The position numbers and the translations under genes were made by a program. The notes under the pieces are model-generated. The model saw only the letters and a program-made list of their open reading frames with translations, made no database searches and was not told the origin of the DNA. Below are positions 6,313 through 12,826 of a DNA stretch of 21,789 nt, in pieces (position 1 is the stretch's first letter; each line of letters begins with the position of its first letter). The stretch lies in contig JAFQBO010000161.1 of NCBI GenBank assembly GCA_017416665.1, positions 1 to 21,789 on the forward strand. Direction: 5' to 3'. The DNA is from Oscillospiraceae bacterium. GTDB taxonomy: Bacteria > Bacillota > Clostridia > Oscillospirales > Ruminococcaceae.

Positions 6313-7926
6313 ATGCACTGCATAGAATGTGATGAACTCCTTACGGCGATAGAATCCTTTATTGCCAAAGCTGACAAAAGTCTGGCTGATGAGCTTGAAC
6401 GAGCAGGATTTGCTGAGTCTGAAGAAACCGTAAAGCAGATTGAAGAGCTTGAGGAAGAACTTGCAGAGGTCTTTGAGGAGCAGTCTGAGGAAATTGAAAA
6501 ACTTATACAGGATGCCGCTGAAAAGGGTCTTTCTTTTGATGAAACCAAAAAGTTACTTGAGGATTTTAAAAAGACTGACAAAATCAGAGACAAACTGTTT
6601 CCGATTTTCTTAGGCAGGTACACTGAATATGTTCCGCACCTTGCAAACATCTACATAGCTGACATGGACTCCGAACTGATAGTCGAGCAGATTTCCAAAA
6701 AGACAACAGGTTGGATTTCACAGTGGAGCTACGAGCTTTCAGAACTTATGCACCTTTCCTCGTACAACGAAATTGAGGCTATTCTGACAAAAGGTCTTAA
6801 AAACGGAAACGGCATTGACGCTGTTGCAAGGGATATACTTGAAAACGGCATCAGAGACGAGTATTACAAGGCAAAACGTGTGGCGGTTACTGAAATTCTC
6901 AGGGCACACAGCATGGCACAGGAAGAAGCTATACAACAGTGTCCTGCATCAGAATTCAAGGAATGGATTCACACAGGCGGTCATAAAAACAAACCGAGAG
7001 AAAATCATGTAAAAATGAACGGGCAGAGAGTTCCGAAAAATCAGAACTTCAAGCTTATCGGTGCTGATGGTATTACATACCTTGCGGACATTCCTCATGA
7101 TCCTGCTCTTCCGGCAGGAGAAACAATAAACTGTCACTGCACTCACAGAGGCGTTCCGTCAGCTGAGATTTTAGGACTGCCCCTTGAAGAACGAAAAAGA
7201 CTTCAGCAGCAGGCTATTGCTGAAATGGGTGACGAATGGGAAATCGAACTTGATGCCGAAAACAAATTACGAGCAGGCATCAACGAAGCTACAATTAAAT
7301 GTGACTGGCTTAAAAATAAAAAGACAGTCGAGGAGAGAAAAAAGTATTTCCGTTCCGATTCACGATGGGCGTTGTTTGAAAGCGGTGTAATTCAGAATGA
7401 CGCTGACCTTGACAGACTTTTCAAAACCGTTGATACAAAATACGGTAAAAGAAAAGTCTTTAAAACGTTGACTGAACTCAAAGAAGATGGTATAATAACA
7501 GTATCGGATAAAACTTTGAAGCATTCAACTGTTGGGGATTTTACAAACTTAAAGAATCCGAAAAAACCGCCAAGTGCGAAAAACGGCGGAAAAATGAAAG
7601 GCGGAGGACATTCTCAGGCTAATATAGAACTGCTTGAATCCAAAGGCTATAAATATACTATTACCAAAACTTATGATAATGGTGTAAGAATTGGTAATGT
7701 TGAAATGCATAAAGACGATGAAAAAAGTAATAATTCTGGTCAATCATGGTTTCCGAAAGATTGGAATAATGATGATGTCTTAAAAGCTGGTACATACATT
7801 GTAAATACAGTTGAATCAGATAAAGTAAAGCGTTTTGGAGAATATAATGGCGTTCGTATAGGAATATTTGTTGACAATGAGGGTTACCCGTCAACTATTT
7901 TTCCGGATGCTGATAATCAACCATAA
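6313..7926 (+). CDS. MuF minor head protein fused to a C-terminal EndoU-type nuclease toxin
   Basis: The product has 537 aa. Residues 1-110 are acidic coiled coil. Residues about 120-280 hold the phage Mu gpF domain: ILRAHSMAQEEA, then WIHTGGHKNKPRENHVKMNG, then PHDPALPAGETINCHC. Plain MuF proteins end soon after this. Here a linker (about 285-420) leads to a second domain with GGH (His 433), NGVRIGNVEMH (His 466), SWFPKDW (about 483-489) and NGVRIGIFVDNEG followed by STIFPD at the end. That pattern matches bacterial EndoU ribonuclease domains of polymorphic toxins. MuF fusions of this kind are known as phage-borne polymorphic toxins and are expected to be carried in the virion. The toxin half is more AT-rich than the MuF half. 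The catalytic Lys cannot be fixed by eye. Confidence 0.85.
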   Translation: MHCIECDELLTAIESFIAKADKSLADELERAGFAESEETVKQIEELEEELAEVFEEQSEEIEKLIQDAAEKGLSFDETKKLLEDFKKTDKIRDKLFPIFLGRYTEYVPHLANIYIADMDSELIVEQISKKTTGWISQWSYELSELMHLSSYNEIEAILTKGLKNGNGIDAVARDILENGIRDEYYKAKRVAVTEILRAHSMAQEEAIQQCPASEFKEWIHTGGHKNKPRENHVKMNGQRVPKNQNFKLIGADGITYLADIPHDPALPAGETINCHCTHRGVPSAEILGLPLEERKRLQQQAIAEMGDEWEIELDAENKLRAGINEATIKCDWLKNKKTVEERKKYFRSDSRWALFESGVIQNDADLDRLFKTVDTKYGKRKVFKTLTELKEDGIITVSDKTLKHSTVGDFTNLKNPKKPPSAKNGGKMKGGGHSQANIELLESKGYKYTITKTYDNGVRIGNVEMHKDDEKSNNSGQSWFPKDWNNDDVLKAGTYIVNTVESDKVKRFGEYNGVRIGIFVDNEGYPSTIFPDADNQP

Positions 7927-7939
7927 AGGAGAAAATGCT

Positions 7940-8215
7940 ATGGTAGATATAGAAAGATTTTATGAAACAATAAAAAAACGAAAAGAATTGGATCTGAACT
8001 ATCCATGGCTTGAGCGAGATGTATGGACACCACGACTTGAAGCTTTGGGTGATGATGAAGATGATATTATTGATTTTATGGATAATGCTGATAAAGAAAC
8101 CCTTGGTGCATTGTGGTCGGTATATGACGAGCTGATGGATAAGTTTCCAAGCGAAAAAATGGATAAGGCTATTGACCGCTATCTGGAAAATTATCATAAG
8201 GCATTTGATAAGTAA
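7940..8215 (+). CDS. candidate immunity protein for the MuF-EndoU toxin
   Basis: The product has 91 aa. ATG 7940 is chosen because AAAGGAG (7925-7931) sits eight bases before it; the frame is open further upstream only inside the toxin gene. The protein is small and strongly acidic (runs such as GDDEDDIIDFMDNADKE) and predicted all-helical, with no signal peptide or membrane segment, so it would stay in the cytoplasm. It starts 13 bases after the toxin stop and is closed by a terminator, forming a two-gene cassette. Toxin-adjacent acidic proteins of this size are usually immunity proteins that bind and block the nuclease. No named immunity family is recognised from the sequence; the role is inferred from position and composition. 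Confidence 0.65.
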   Translation: MVDIERFYETIKKRKELDLNYPWLERDVWTPRLEALGDDEDDIIDFMDNADKETLGALWSVYDELMDKFPSEKMDKAIDRYLENYHKAFDK

Positions 8216-8229
8216 ATTCAATATATTAA

Positions 8230-8259
8230 GCACCTTGTTTAAACAGGGTGCATTTTTTG
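8230..8259 (+). terminator. strong intrinsic terminator after the immunity gene
   Basis: GCACCTTGTTT (8230-8240) pairs with AAACAGGGTGC (8241-8251), an 11-bp stem with one wobble, followed by ATTTTTTG. It closes the toxin-immunity cassette but also stands in the middle of the late operon, with no clear new promoter before the next gene. Confidence 0.85.
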
Positions 8260-8260
8260 A

Positions 8261-8313
8261 GCTGTTTTATCATTTATGCAAGCGATAGCGAAGCAGAAAT
8301 GAATAAAAACAGC
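8261..8313 (+). promoter_or_regulatory. long leader hairpin sharing GCGAAGCA with the first leader
   Basis: The left arm at 8261-8279 (GCTGTTTTATCATTTATGC) pairs with the right arm at 8293-8313 (GCAGAAATGAA then TAAAAACAGC) with only small bulges. The tip AAGCGATAGCGAA contains GCGATAGC, which can itself pair. GCGAAGCA at 8288-8295 repeats the motif at 2756-2763. It starts right after the terminator and may be a site where the LoaP-like protein or another factor acts; that is inference. Confidence 0.5.
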
Positions 8314-8355
8314 CATGCAGAGCTATACCAATTTTAAAACCTTATAAAGATAATT

Positions 8356-8379
8356 AAAACGCTTTTTAAAGGCGTTTTT
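8356..8379 (+). terminator. intrinsic terminator before the protease gene
   Basis: AAAACGC (8356-8362) pairs with GCGTTTT (8372-8378), with further TTT/AAA pairing inside, and the right arm runs into a T tract. It is 36 bases before the TTG start at 8415, the same arrangement as at 2865-2890. Confidence 0.6.
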
Positions 8380-8414
8380 CTTATACCCAAAATAAAAATA
8401 CGGAGGTGTGAAGA

Positions 8415-9497
8415 TTGGGAAAAAGCGAAAAGGTATACAGTCTTTCGGATGCTGAAATTCAGTTTGTTTCCCTTGTGGACTCTGCCGCAAACAAACGGCA
8501 GTTTCTGATTGCAAAGGCTGAAAATGGTCAGGCAGACTTTGTAACGTCAGGTAGAATTATCAAGAAAGACAGTGAAAACCACTATGTCACGGGCATTGTT
8601 TATGAACCCGACTGCGAAGACACTCAGAACGACAGCATGACCGCTGAGGAAATTCAGAAGGCGGCGTATTGGTTCATGAAAAACGGTGACGGCGTTGACC
8701 TTCAGCACGACTTTGAAAAGCTTGAAAATGCATCAGTCGTTGAAAGCTGGGTTGCCAAATCTGATTTTAACATTGATGATGAAACTGTTCTGAAAGGTAC
8801 ATGGCTTATGACCGTGGAGGTGTCTGACCCTGATGTGTGGGAGGACATTGAAAAAGGCAAAATTACAGGCTTTTCAATGGGCGGTAAGGCTGTCCGTACG
8901 GAAAAGGCTGTGAAAAATAATGAAAAGAAAGGATTTTGGAAAAGTATGTTTGAAAAGCTTAATGTGAAAAAAGGTGCGGTTGCTGATGATTTCAACAGAA
9001 CTGCGAAGTCAACACTTTTCTGGAGAAGCTTTGAGTCTCTCAGAAAGGTGCTGTCAAGATACGATTCAGCTCTGGGCGAAGATGTGTTCGAGGCTGATGA
9101 GGAAACTATCAGAGAGGCTCTTGACGATTTCAATATGATTGTACAGGGTATTCTTACCGAACCTGACATTGCATCGGTCATTTCGGCAGCTGCTCCTGTT
9201 GAAAAGGCGGGCAAGAAAATCAGTGACAAGAACATGAATACTCTTAAAGAAATTCATGAAATGCTCAAGACACTGATTGACAGTACTCAGTCCAAAAAGA
9301 AAGACGACGACGAATCAGAGGTTCAGAAAAGTGATTCCGACAGCGGCAATGACGCTGAAGAACTCCTGAGCAGGCGTATTTCAGAAGCTGTTGCAAAGGC
9401 AGTTGAACCGCTGTATCAGTCAAGAGGTATTCCGACAAATCTCAATAACGAACATGTCCAGAAAAACAATGATGTCTTTGACGGACTTTTTGTGTAA
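8415..9497 (+). CDS. xkdF: XkdF-type prohead protease, with scaffold-like C-terminus
   Basis: The product has 360 aa and starts at TTG 8415, with GGAGGTG (8402-8408) six bases upstream. Residues 14-34 (EIQFVSLVDSAANKRQFLIAK) are the usual opening of XkdF-type phage serine proteases. VDLQHDFE (His 98), SWVAKSDF (111-118), LKGTWLMTVEVSD (127-139) and ITGFSMGG (Ser 154) match the catalytic region of the S78-like group. The protease would trim scaffold and capsid during head maturation. Residues 250-360 are charged and helical with a long K/D/E/S stretch, which suits a built-in scaffolding domain, since no separate scaffold gene lies between it and the capsid gene. The catalytic residue assignment is from motif resemblance. 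Confidence 0.82.
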   Translation: MGKSEKVYSLSDAEIQFVSLVDSAANKRQFLIAKAENGQADFVTSGRIIKKDSENHYVTGIVYEPDCEDTQNDSMTAEEIQKAAYWFMKNGDGVDLQHDFEKLENASVVESWVAKSDFNIDDETVLKGTWLMTVEVSDPDVWEDIEKGKITGFSMGGKAVRTEKAVKNNEKKGFWKSMFEKLNVKKGAVADDFNRTAKSTLFWRSFESLRKVLSRYDSALGEDVFEADEETIREALDDFNMIVQGILTEPDIASVISAAAPVEKAGKKISDKNMNTLKEIHEMLKTLIDSTQSKKKDDDESEVQKSDSDSGNDAEELLSRRISEAVAKAVEPLYQSRGIPTNLNNEHVQKNNDVFDGLFV

Positions 9498-9508
9498 GGA
9501 GGCAAAAA

Positions 9509-10441
9509 ATGAAAAGTAACAGAACAATTATTTCAAAGGCAGCTGTCGATACTTCCGCTCTTGGAAACGGCGGTAAAATGTCAGCCGAACAGTCAGACAA
9601 GTTCCTCACCTACATGCAGGACTGTTCTTCTTTCCTCAGCAAGGTGAATTTCATCAGAATGACAAAGACTACAAGAGACCTTGACAGCCTTGAAGTTAGC
9701 AGACGTGCATTACGCCGTCAGGCTGAAAATGCCGATAATCCTGCAACAGGTACAGCAAATCAGCTTCGCCGTACTCTTAACGCTGTGGGTGTAATTATGC
9801 CGTATGACGTTTCATTCCAGTATCTGAAAGAAAACATCGAGGGCAAAAATGCAAACGACACCCTTGCAAAGCTTTTTGCACAGCAGTTCGCAAACGATAC
9901 TGTAGAGCTTGCCTTTATCGGTGACGAAAGCTCATCTGATGACTTCACAAAGATTAACAACGGCTGGATTAATATTGCAACTGACGATGCTTCCACGCAC
10001 AAGTTTGACCTTGCAGACAGCACTGACTATCTCAATGTTGTATTTCCGGAACTTCTTGCAAGTATGCCGACAAAGTACTACAGCCTCTACACTCAGGAAG
10101 ATAAGTCAAAGATTAAGATTTTCTGTTCTCCTAATGCAAACAGAGCATACAAGAGACAGCTTCAGGAAAGAAACTCCGCACTTGGTGATGCTATTATCAC
10201 AGGCGGTAAAAATGTCAATTATGATGGTTTTGAAATCGTTCCTGTTGCATTTATCCCTGATGACGTTCTGATTGTAACGCCTTACGAAAATCTTGCATAC
10301 GGTATCTATGGTCCGAGCCTTGAGGTTTATCATGATGTTGTGCCAAGAAAAACACGTCATGAATATACACTTCTTGCAGACTTTGACATGGAAATTGTAA
10401 ACCCTGATGCACTCGTTATCGGCGGTAATTTTGCGGGATAA
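9509..10441 (+). CDS. major capsid protein
   Basis: The product has 310 aa, with AAGGAGG eleven bases before ATG 9509. It directly follows the protease and scaffold gene, as expected for the shell subunit. Residues 55-70 (TRDLDSLEVSRRALRR) and GVIMPYDVSFQYLKENI (93-109), followed by ANDTVELAFIGDE (about 128-140), resemble PBSX XkdG and P2 gpN-like capsid proteins with the HK97 fold. The C-terminal part (VLIVTPYENLAYGIYG ... YTLLADFDMEIVNPDALVIGGN) fits the closing strands of that fold. Codon use is close to the rest of the late operon. The fold assignment is inference from motifs and gene position. Confidence 0.85.
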   Translation: MKSNRTIISKAAVDTSALGNGGKMSAEQSDKFLTYMQDCSSFLSKVNFIRMTKTTRDLDSLEVSRRALRRQAENADNPATGTANQLRRTLNAVGVIMPYDVSFQYLKENIEGKNANDTLAKLFAQQFANDTVELAFIGDESSSDDFTKINNGWINIATDDASTHKFDLADSTDYLNVVFPELLASMPTKYYSLYTQEDKSKIKIFCSPNANRAYKRQLQERNSALGDAIITGGKNVNYDGFEIVPVAFIPDDVLIVTPYENLAYGIYGPSLEVYHDVVPRKTRHEYTLLADFDMEIVNPDALVIGGNFAG

Positions 10442-10456
10442 GAAAGGAGTATGATT

Positions 10457-10738
10457 ATGGCAAAAAAGAAAACTGACGAAGAAATGATTATTTCGGAAGA
10501 AATCACTGCCGAAACAGATTTTGACGAAATGACGGATGCTTTTCAGCCGTCTGAACCCGATACTGAAACTGAGCCTGAAATCTCCGAAACGGAGAAAACA
10601 GGCGTTTTTATTACCCTTAAAAAGGGTGGTTCATACCGTTTCAGAGAACTTGTATTCAAAAAGGATATTCCTGCTCCTGTTGATGAAGAAATTGCTGACA
10701 GACTTATGAAAACCGGTTTCTTTGAAAGGACTGAATAA
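10457..10738 (+). CDS. small head-completion protein of unknown function
   Basis: The product has 93 aa. ATG 10457 is preferred to ATG 10451 because AAAGGAG (10443-10449) then has seven bases of spacing. The first half is acidic and low complexity (EEMIISEEITAETDFDEM ... EPDTETEPEISETE). The second half is a compact domain, GVFITLKKGGSYRFRELVFK followed by APVDEEIADRLMKTGFFE, of a kind found in small phage proteins next to capsid genes. It might be a capsid decoration or head-tail joining factor, judged by place only. It is not assigned to a named family. Confidence 0.6.
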   Translation: MAKKKTDEEMIISEEITAETDFDEMTDAFQPSEPDTETEPEISETEKTGVFITLKKGGSYRFRELVFKKDIPAPVDEEIADRLMKTGFFERTE

Positions 10739-10739
10739 A

Positions 10740-11120
10740 ATGACAGACTTATGGGTAACACCCGATGATGTCAGAAACTATTCCGACATAAAGGCTGTAC
10801 AGGAAAGAACAAGTGAACGTCTTATCACTGATATTTTCAGAGCACAACAGTATGTCATATCATATACAAACAACGACTTTTCGGAATATGACGAAATTCC
10901 GCAGAGTGTTAAAACAGCCATAATTCTCCTTGCTGAGATTTACGGCTATAATTCTGTAACTTCTGCGAAAGAGCTGAAGTCGGAAACGTTTGATGACTAC
11001 AGCTATACTGCTGAAAATTCTGTCAGAAGTATTTCGGATTCGGGCATTGAGCCACTTCTTGAGGAATTTGTTAAGGCTAAGGTTAAAAACGGAGTTACAA
11101 TGAGGTTGAGAAAACTGTAA
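10740..11120 (+). CDS. head-tail connector protein (YqbG/DUF3199-like)
   Basis: The product has 126 aa from ATG 10740. AAAGGA lies nine bases upstream, and the longer frame starting at TTG 10722 would overlap the preceding gene without a ribosome site. The opening LWVTPDDVRNYSDIKAV, then RAQQYVISYTNNDFSEY, IPQSVKTAIILLAEIYGYN and the basic C-terminus match the helical YqbG-like connectors of skin/PBSX phages. Those form the adaptor ring below the portal. The gene order (capsid, small protein, connector, head closure) agrees. The 192-base gap after it carries a MITE-like repeat. Confidence 0.75.
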   Translation: MTDLWVTPDDVRNYSDIKAVQERTSERLITDIFRAQQYVISYTNNDFSEYDEIPQSVKTAIILLAEIYGYNSVTSAKELKSETFDDYSYTAENSVRSISDSGIEPLLEEFVKAKVKNGVTMRLRKL

Positions 11121-11143
11121 TCTGCTTTAAAAAAACTGCTGAA

Positions 11144-11251
11144 ATTTTGTAGGGTGCGGCGTACCACAGGCACTTCCGTTGGTCGCCTAGACGCACCGCT
11201 AATTATGATTTTTGATTAACGGGACGTCGTGGGCGCCGTCCCCTACAGAAT
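11144..11251. repeat. 108-bp MITE-like GC-rich repeat inserted in the late operon
   Basis: ATTTTGTAGGG at 11144-11154 and CCCTACAGAAT at 11241-11251 are near-perfect terminal inverted repeats with one mismatch. Inside, GGTGCG/CGCACC and GGGACG/CGTCCC form two further stems. The element is far richer in G and C than the genes on either side and holds no ORF. GTAGGG...CCCTAC ends are typical of short dispersed repeats in gut clostridia (from memory). It lies between the connector and head-closure genes without breaking either. Confidence 0.65.
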
Positions 11252-11312
11252 AGTATTTAAAAATATAAAGTTTTAAGCGTTACAAGTTATTACAATAGAA
11301 AAAGGAGGTTTT

Positions 11313-11681
11313 ATGGCATTTGAAAATTTACTCAATCACAAATGCAATATATACCATCTTCAAAAAACCGAAAGAACCATCGGCTACGGTTTAAAGCCGT
11401 CTTTGGATTTCAGCTATCCCGAAAAGCCTGATGAAAAGGAAGTTATCTGTCATTTTGGTGTGGAATCGCTTGAAGCGTCGGTAAAACAGGAACAGCCTCA
11501 GAATGTGCTCAGAGAAAAAATAAAGCTGACACTTCCCATTGATACGGATATACGCATAAACGACAAGGTGGTTGACTGCGATTCAGAGTTTGAATATACG
11601 GCTGAAAAGCCTGTGAAAATCCGTAATCATCACACTTATGTGTATATAAAACGTATCAAGGAACAGGAGGCTTTAACATGA
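11313..11681 (+). CDS. head closure protein (YqbH/XkdH, DUF3599-like)
   Basis: The product has 122 aa, with AAAGGAGG six bases before ATG 11313. The start AFENLLNHKCNIYHLQ, the C-H-F-G-V-E segment near residue 50, and LPIDTDIRINDKVVDCD match the small beta-rich head-closure proteins of the skin/PBSX type, which cap the connector and bind the tail. The last codons overlap the next start (ATGA at 11678), so the two genes are coupled. It is the first gene after the MITE-like repeat and has its own good ribosome site. Family call is fairly firm. Confidence 0.75.
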   Translation: MAFENLLNHKCNIYHLQKTERTIGYGLKPSLDFSYPEKPDEKEVICHFGVESLEASVKQEQPQNVLREKIKLTLPIDTDIRINDKVVDCDSEFEYTAEKPVKIRNHHTYVYIKRIKEQEALT

Positions 11682-12160
11682 ACAACTTCTTTGAAAAGTG
11701 CAGTCGTGCAGGAAACGGCGAATTCAAAAGAGCGTTGTCAACTTTCCTTGAGGGAATCGGACTTGAGTTTCTGAGGATAATTCAGGATGAAATCATACGC
11801 CGAAAAGTCATGGACACAAGACATCTGCTTGCAAGCTTTCACAAGGGTGAAAGTGAAAATGTCTGGGAAATTTCCGAGGGTGGTCTTACTCTTACAGTAG
11901 GTACAAATGCAAGCTATGCAACATTTGTAAATGACGGACACTGGACATGTGAAAAAGGTGTTGAAAGAAGGTTTGTACCGGGTTACTGGGAAAATGACAG
12001 GTTTATTTATGATCCGTCTTCTGACAGCGGTATGGTTCTGAAACAGCAATGGGTCAAAGGCAAACATTACTGGGAAAGCGGAATTAAAATTCTTGAAAGA
12101 CTTTTTCCGTTACTGCTTGAGGAAATGGTTTCAAAGTGGATGGACAGTTATTTCAGATAA
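11678..12160 (+). CDS. HK97 gp10-like tail completion protein (YqbI/XkdI)
   Basis: The product has 160 aa, with AGGAGG upstream of ATG 11678 inside the preceding gene. The central stretch TVGTNASYATFVNDGHWT (about residues 73-90) is the hallmark of HK97 gp10-like proteins (V-G-x-x...Y-A-x-x-V-x-x-G). N-terminal helices and a W-rich region (GYWENDRF, QQWVKGKHYWESGI) surround it. The family works at the head-tail joint during tail completion. Its position between head closure and tail terminator is the expected one. Confidence 0.82.
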   Translation: MNNFFEKCSRAGNGEFKRALSTFLEGIGLEFLRIIQDEIIRRKVMDTRHLLASFHKGESENVWEISEGGLTLTVGTNASYATFVNDGHWTCEKGVERRFVPGYWENDRFIYDPSSDSGMVLKQQWVKGKHYWESGIKILERLFPLLLEEMVSKWMDSYFR

Positions 12161-12172
12161 GGAAGTGAAGCT

Positions 12173-12619
12173 ATGATTGAACAGGAAATTGCGTCGATAA
12201 TCAGATTTATTCTTGAGACGTGCGGAAACCCGACACCGTATTATCATAACATTCCCGAAAGCTTTGTTGTTCCGTCCGTTTACTTTCCTGTACCAGAAAT
12301 AGAATTTCAGCCTGATACTTTCAGCGGATACAGGGCGGAATATTCAATGTTTGTGAACTTCTTTCACAGTAGTACAGAGCTTGCATACCAGCTGGCTGTT
12401 CCCGTATGTCACAGCATCAACACGGCTCGCAGGCTTATTCCCGAAGTAAATTTTGATGGAAAACGTACAGGAAATTTTATCCGCATTGTCAATACTCAGC
12501 TGAAAAAAGCTGATGAATGTGCATATCAGTTACAGCTTGACTGGATGAGCAGGCATAACTACACACCGCAGAATGGCGAACTGATACAAAATTTTTATTT
12601 GAACGGAGGAAAGCTATAG
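12173..12619 (+). CDS. tail terminator protein (YqbJ/XkdJ-like)
   Basis: The product has 148 aa, with AAGGAAG before ATG 12173. The layout is an N-terminal helix (EQEIASIIRFILE), a strand segment (VVPSVYFPVPEIEFQPDTFSGY) and YSMFVNFFHSSTELAYQLAV, followed by alternating beta strands. This matches XkdJ-type tail terminators, which stop tube polymerisation and dock onto the head. The place just before the sheath and tube genes supports it. The assignment rests on position and general pattern more than on single residues. Confidence 0.68.
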   Translation: MIEQEIASIIRFILETCGNPTPYYHNIPESFVVPSVYFPVPEIEFQPDTFSGYRAEYSMFVNFFHSSTELAYQLAVPVCHSINTARRLIPEVNFDGKRTGNFIRIVNTQLKKADECAYQLQLDWMSRHNYTPQNGELIQNFYLNGGKL

Positions 12620-12620
12620 C

Positions 12621-12824
12621 ATGAAAAAGGAAGAAATCAAAAAAGAGGTGCAGACAGTACCTGCTCCAAAATTTTCACTTGAACAGCTCAGAGAAAACTG
12701 TAAAAAGCTGTTTGGTGTAACAACAAGTACCTTTGATGGTGCTACTTACAATCTGAAAGGTAAATACACCGTTTCAGAAATGAAAGCAATAATCGACAGA
12801 TGGAAAAACAAGGAGGTCAGATAA
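12621..12824 (+). CDS. YqzN/YkzM-domain small phage protein
   Basis: The product has 67 aa, with GGAGGA ten bases before ATG 12621. After a basic, proline-containing N-terminus the domain reads PKFSLEQLRENCKKLFGVT followed by YTVSEMKAIIDRWKNKEV, which resembles the YqzN/YkzM proteins that lie just before the sheath gene in PBSX and skin. Function is unknown. Its end overlaps the ribosome site of the sheath gene by a few bases, so the two are likely translated together. Confidence 0.7.
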   Translation: MKKEEIKKEVQTVPAPKFSLEQLRENCKKLFGVTTSTFDGATYNLKGKYTVSEMKAIIDRWKNKEVR

Positions 12825-12826
12825 TC

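Noticed and set aside
6276..6650. Minus-strand open frame of 124 codons opposite the MuF start
   Set aside because: The serine-rich product is the shadow of acidic Glu/Asp codons of the coiled coil on the + strand.
8702..9235. Long minus-strand open frame (177 codons) opposite the protease gene
   Set aside because: It has no ribosome site or recognisable domain and its serine-rich composition mirrors the codons of the real gene on the + strand.
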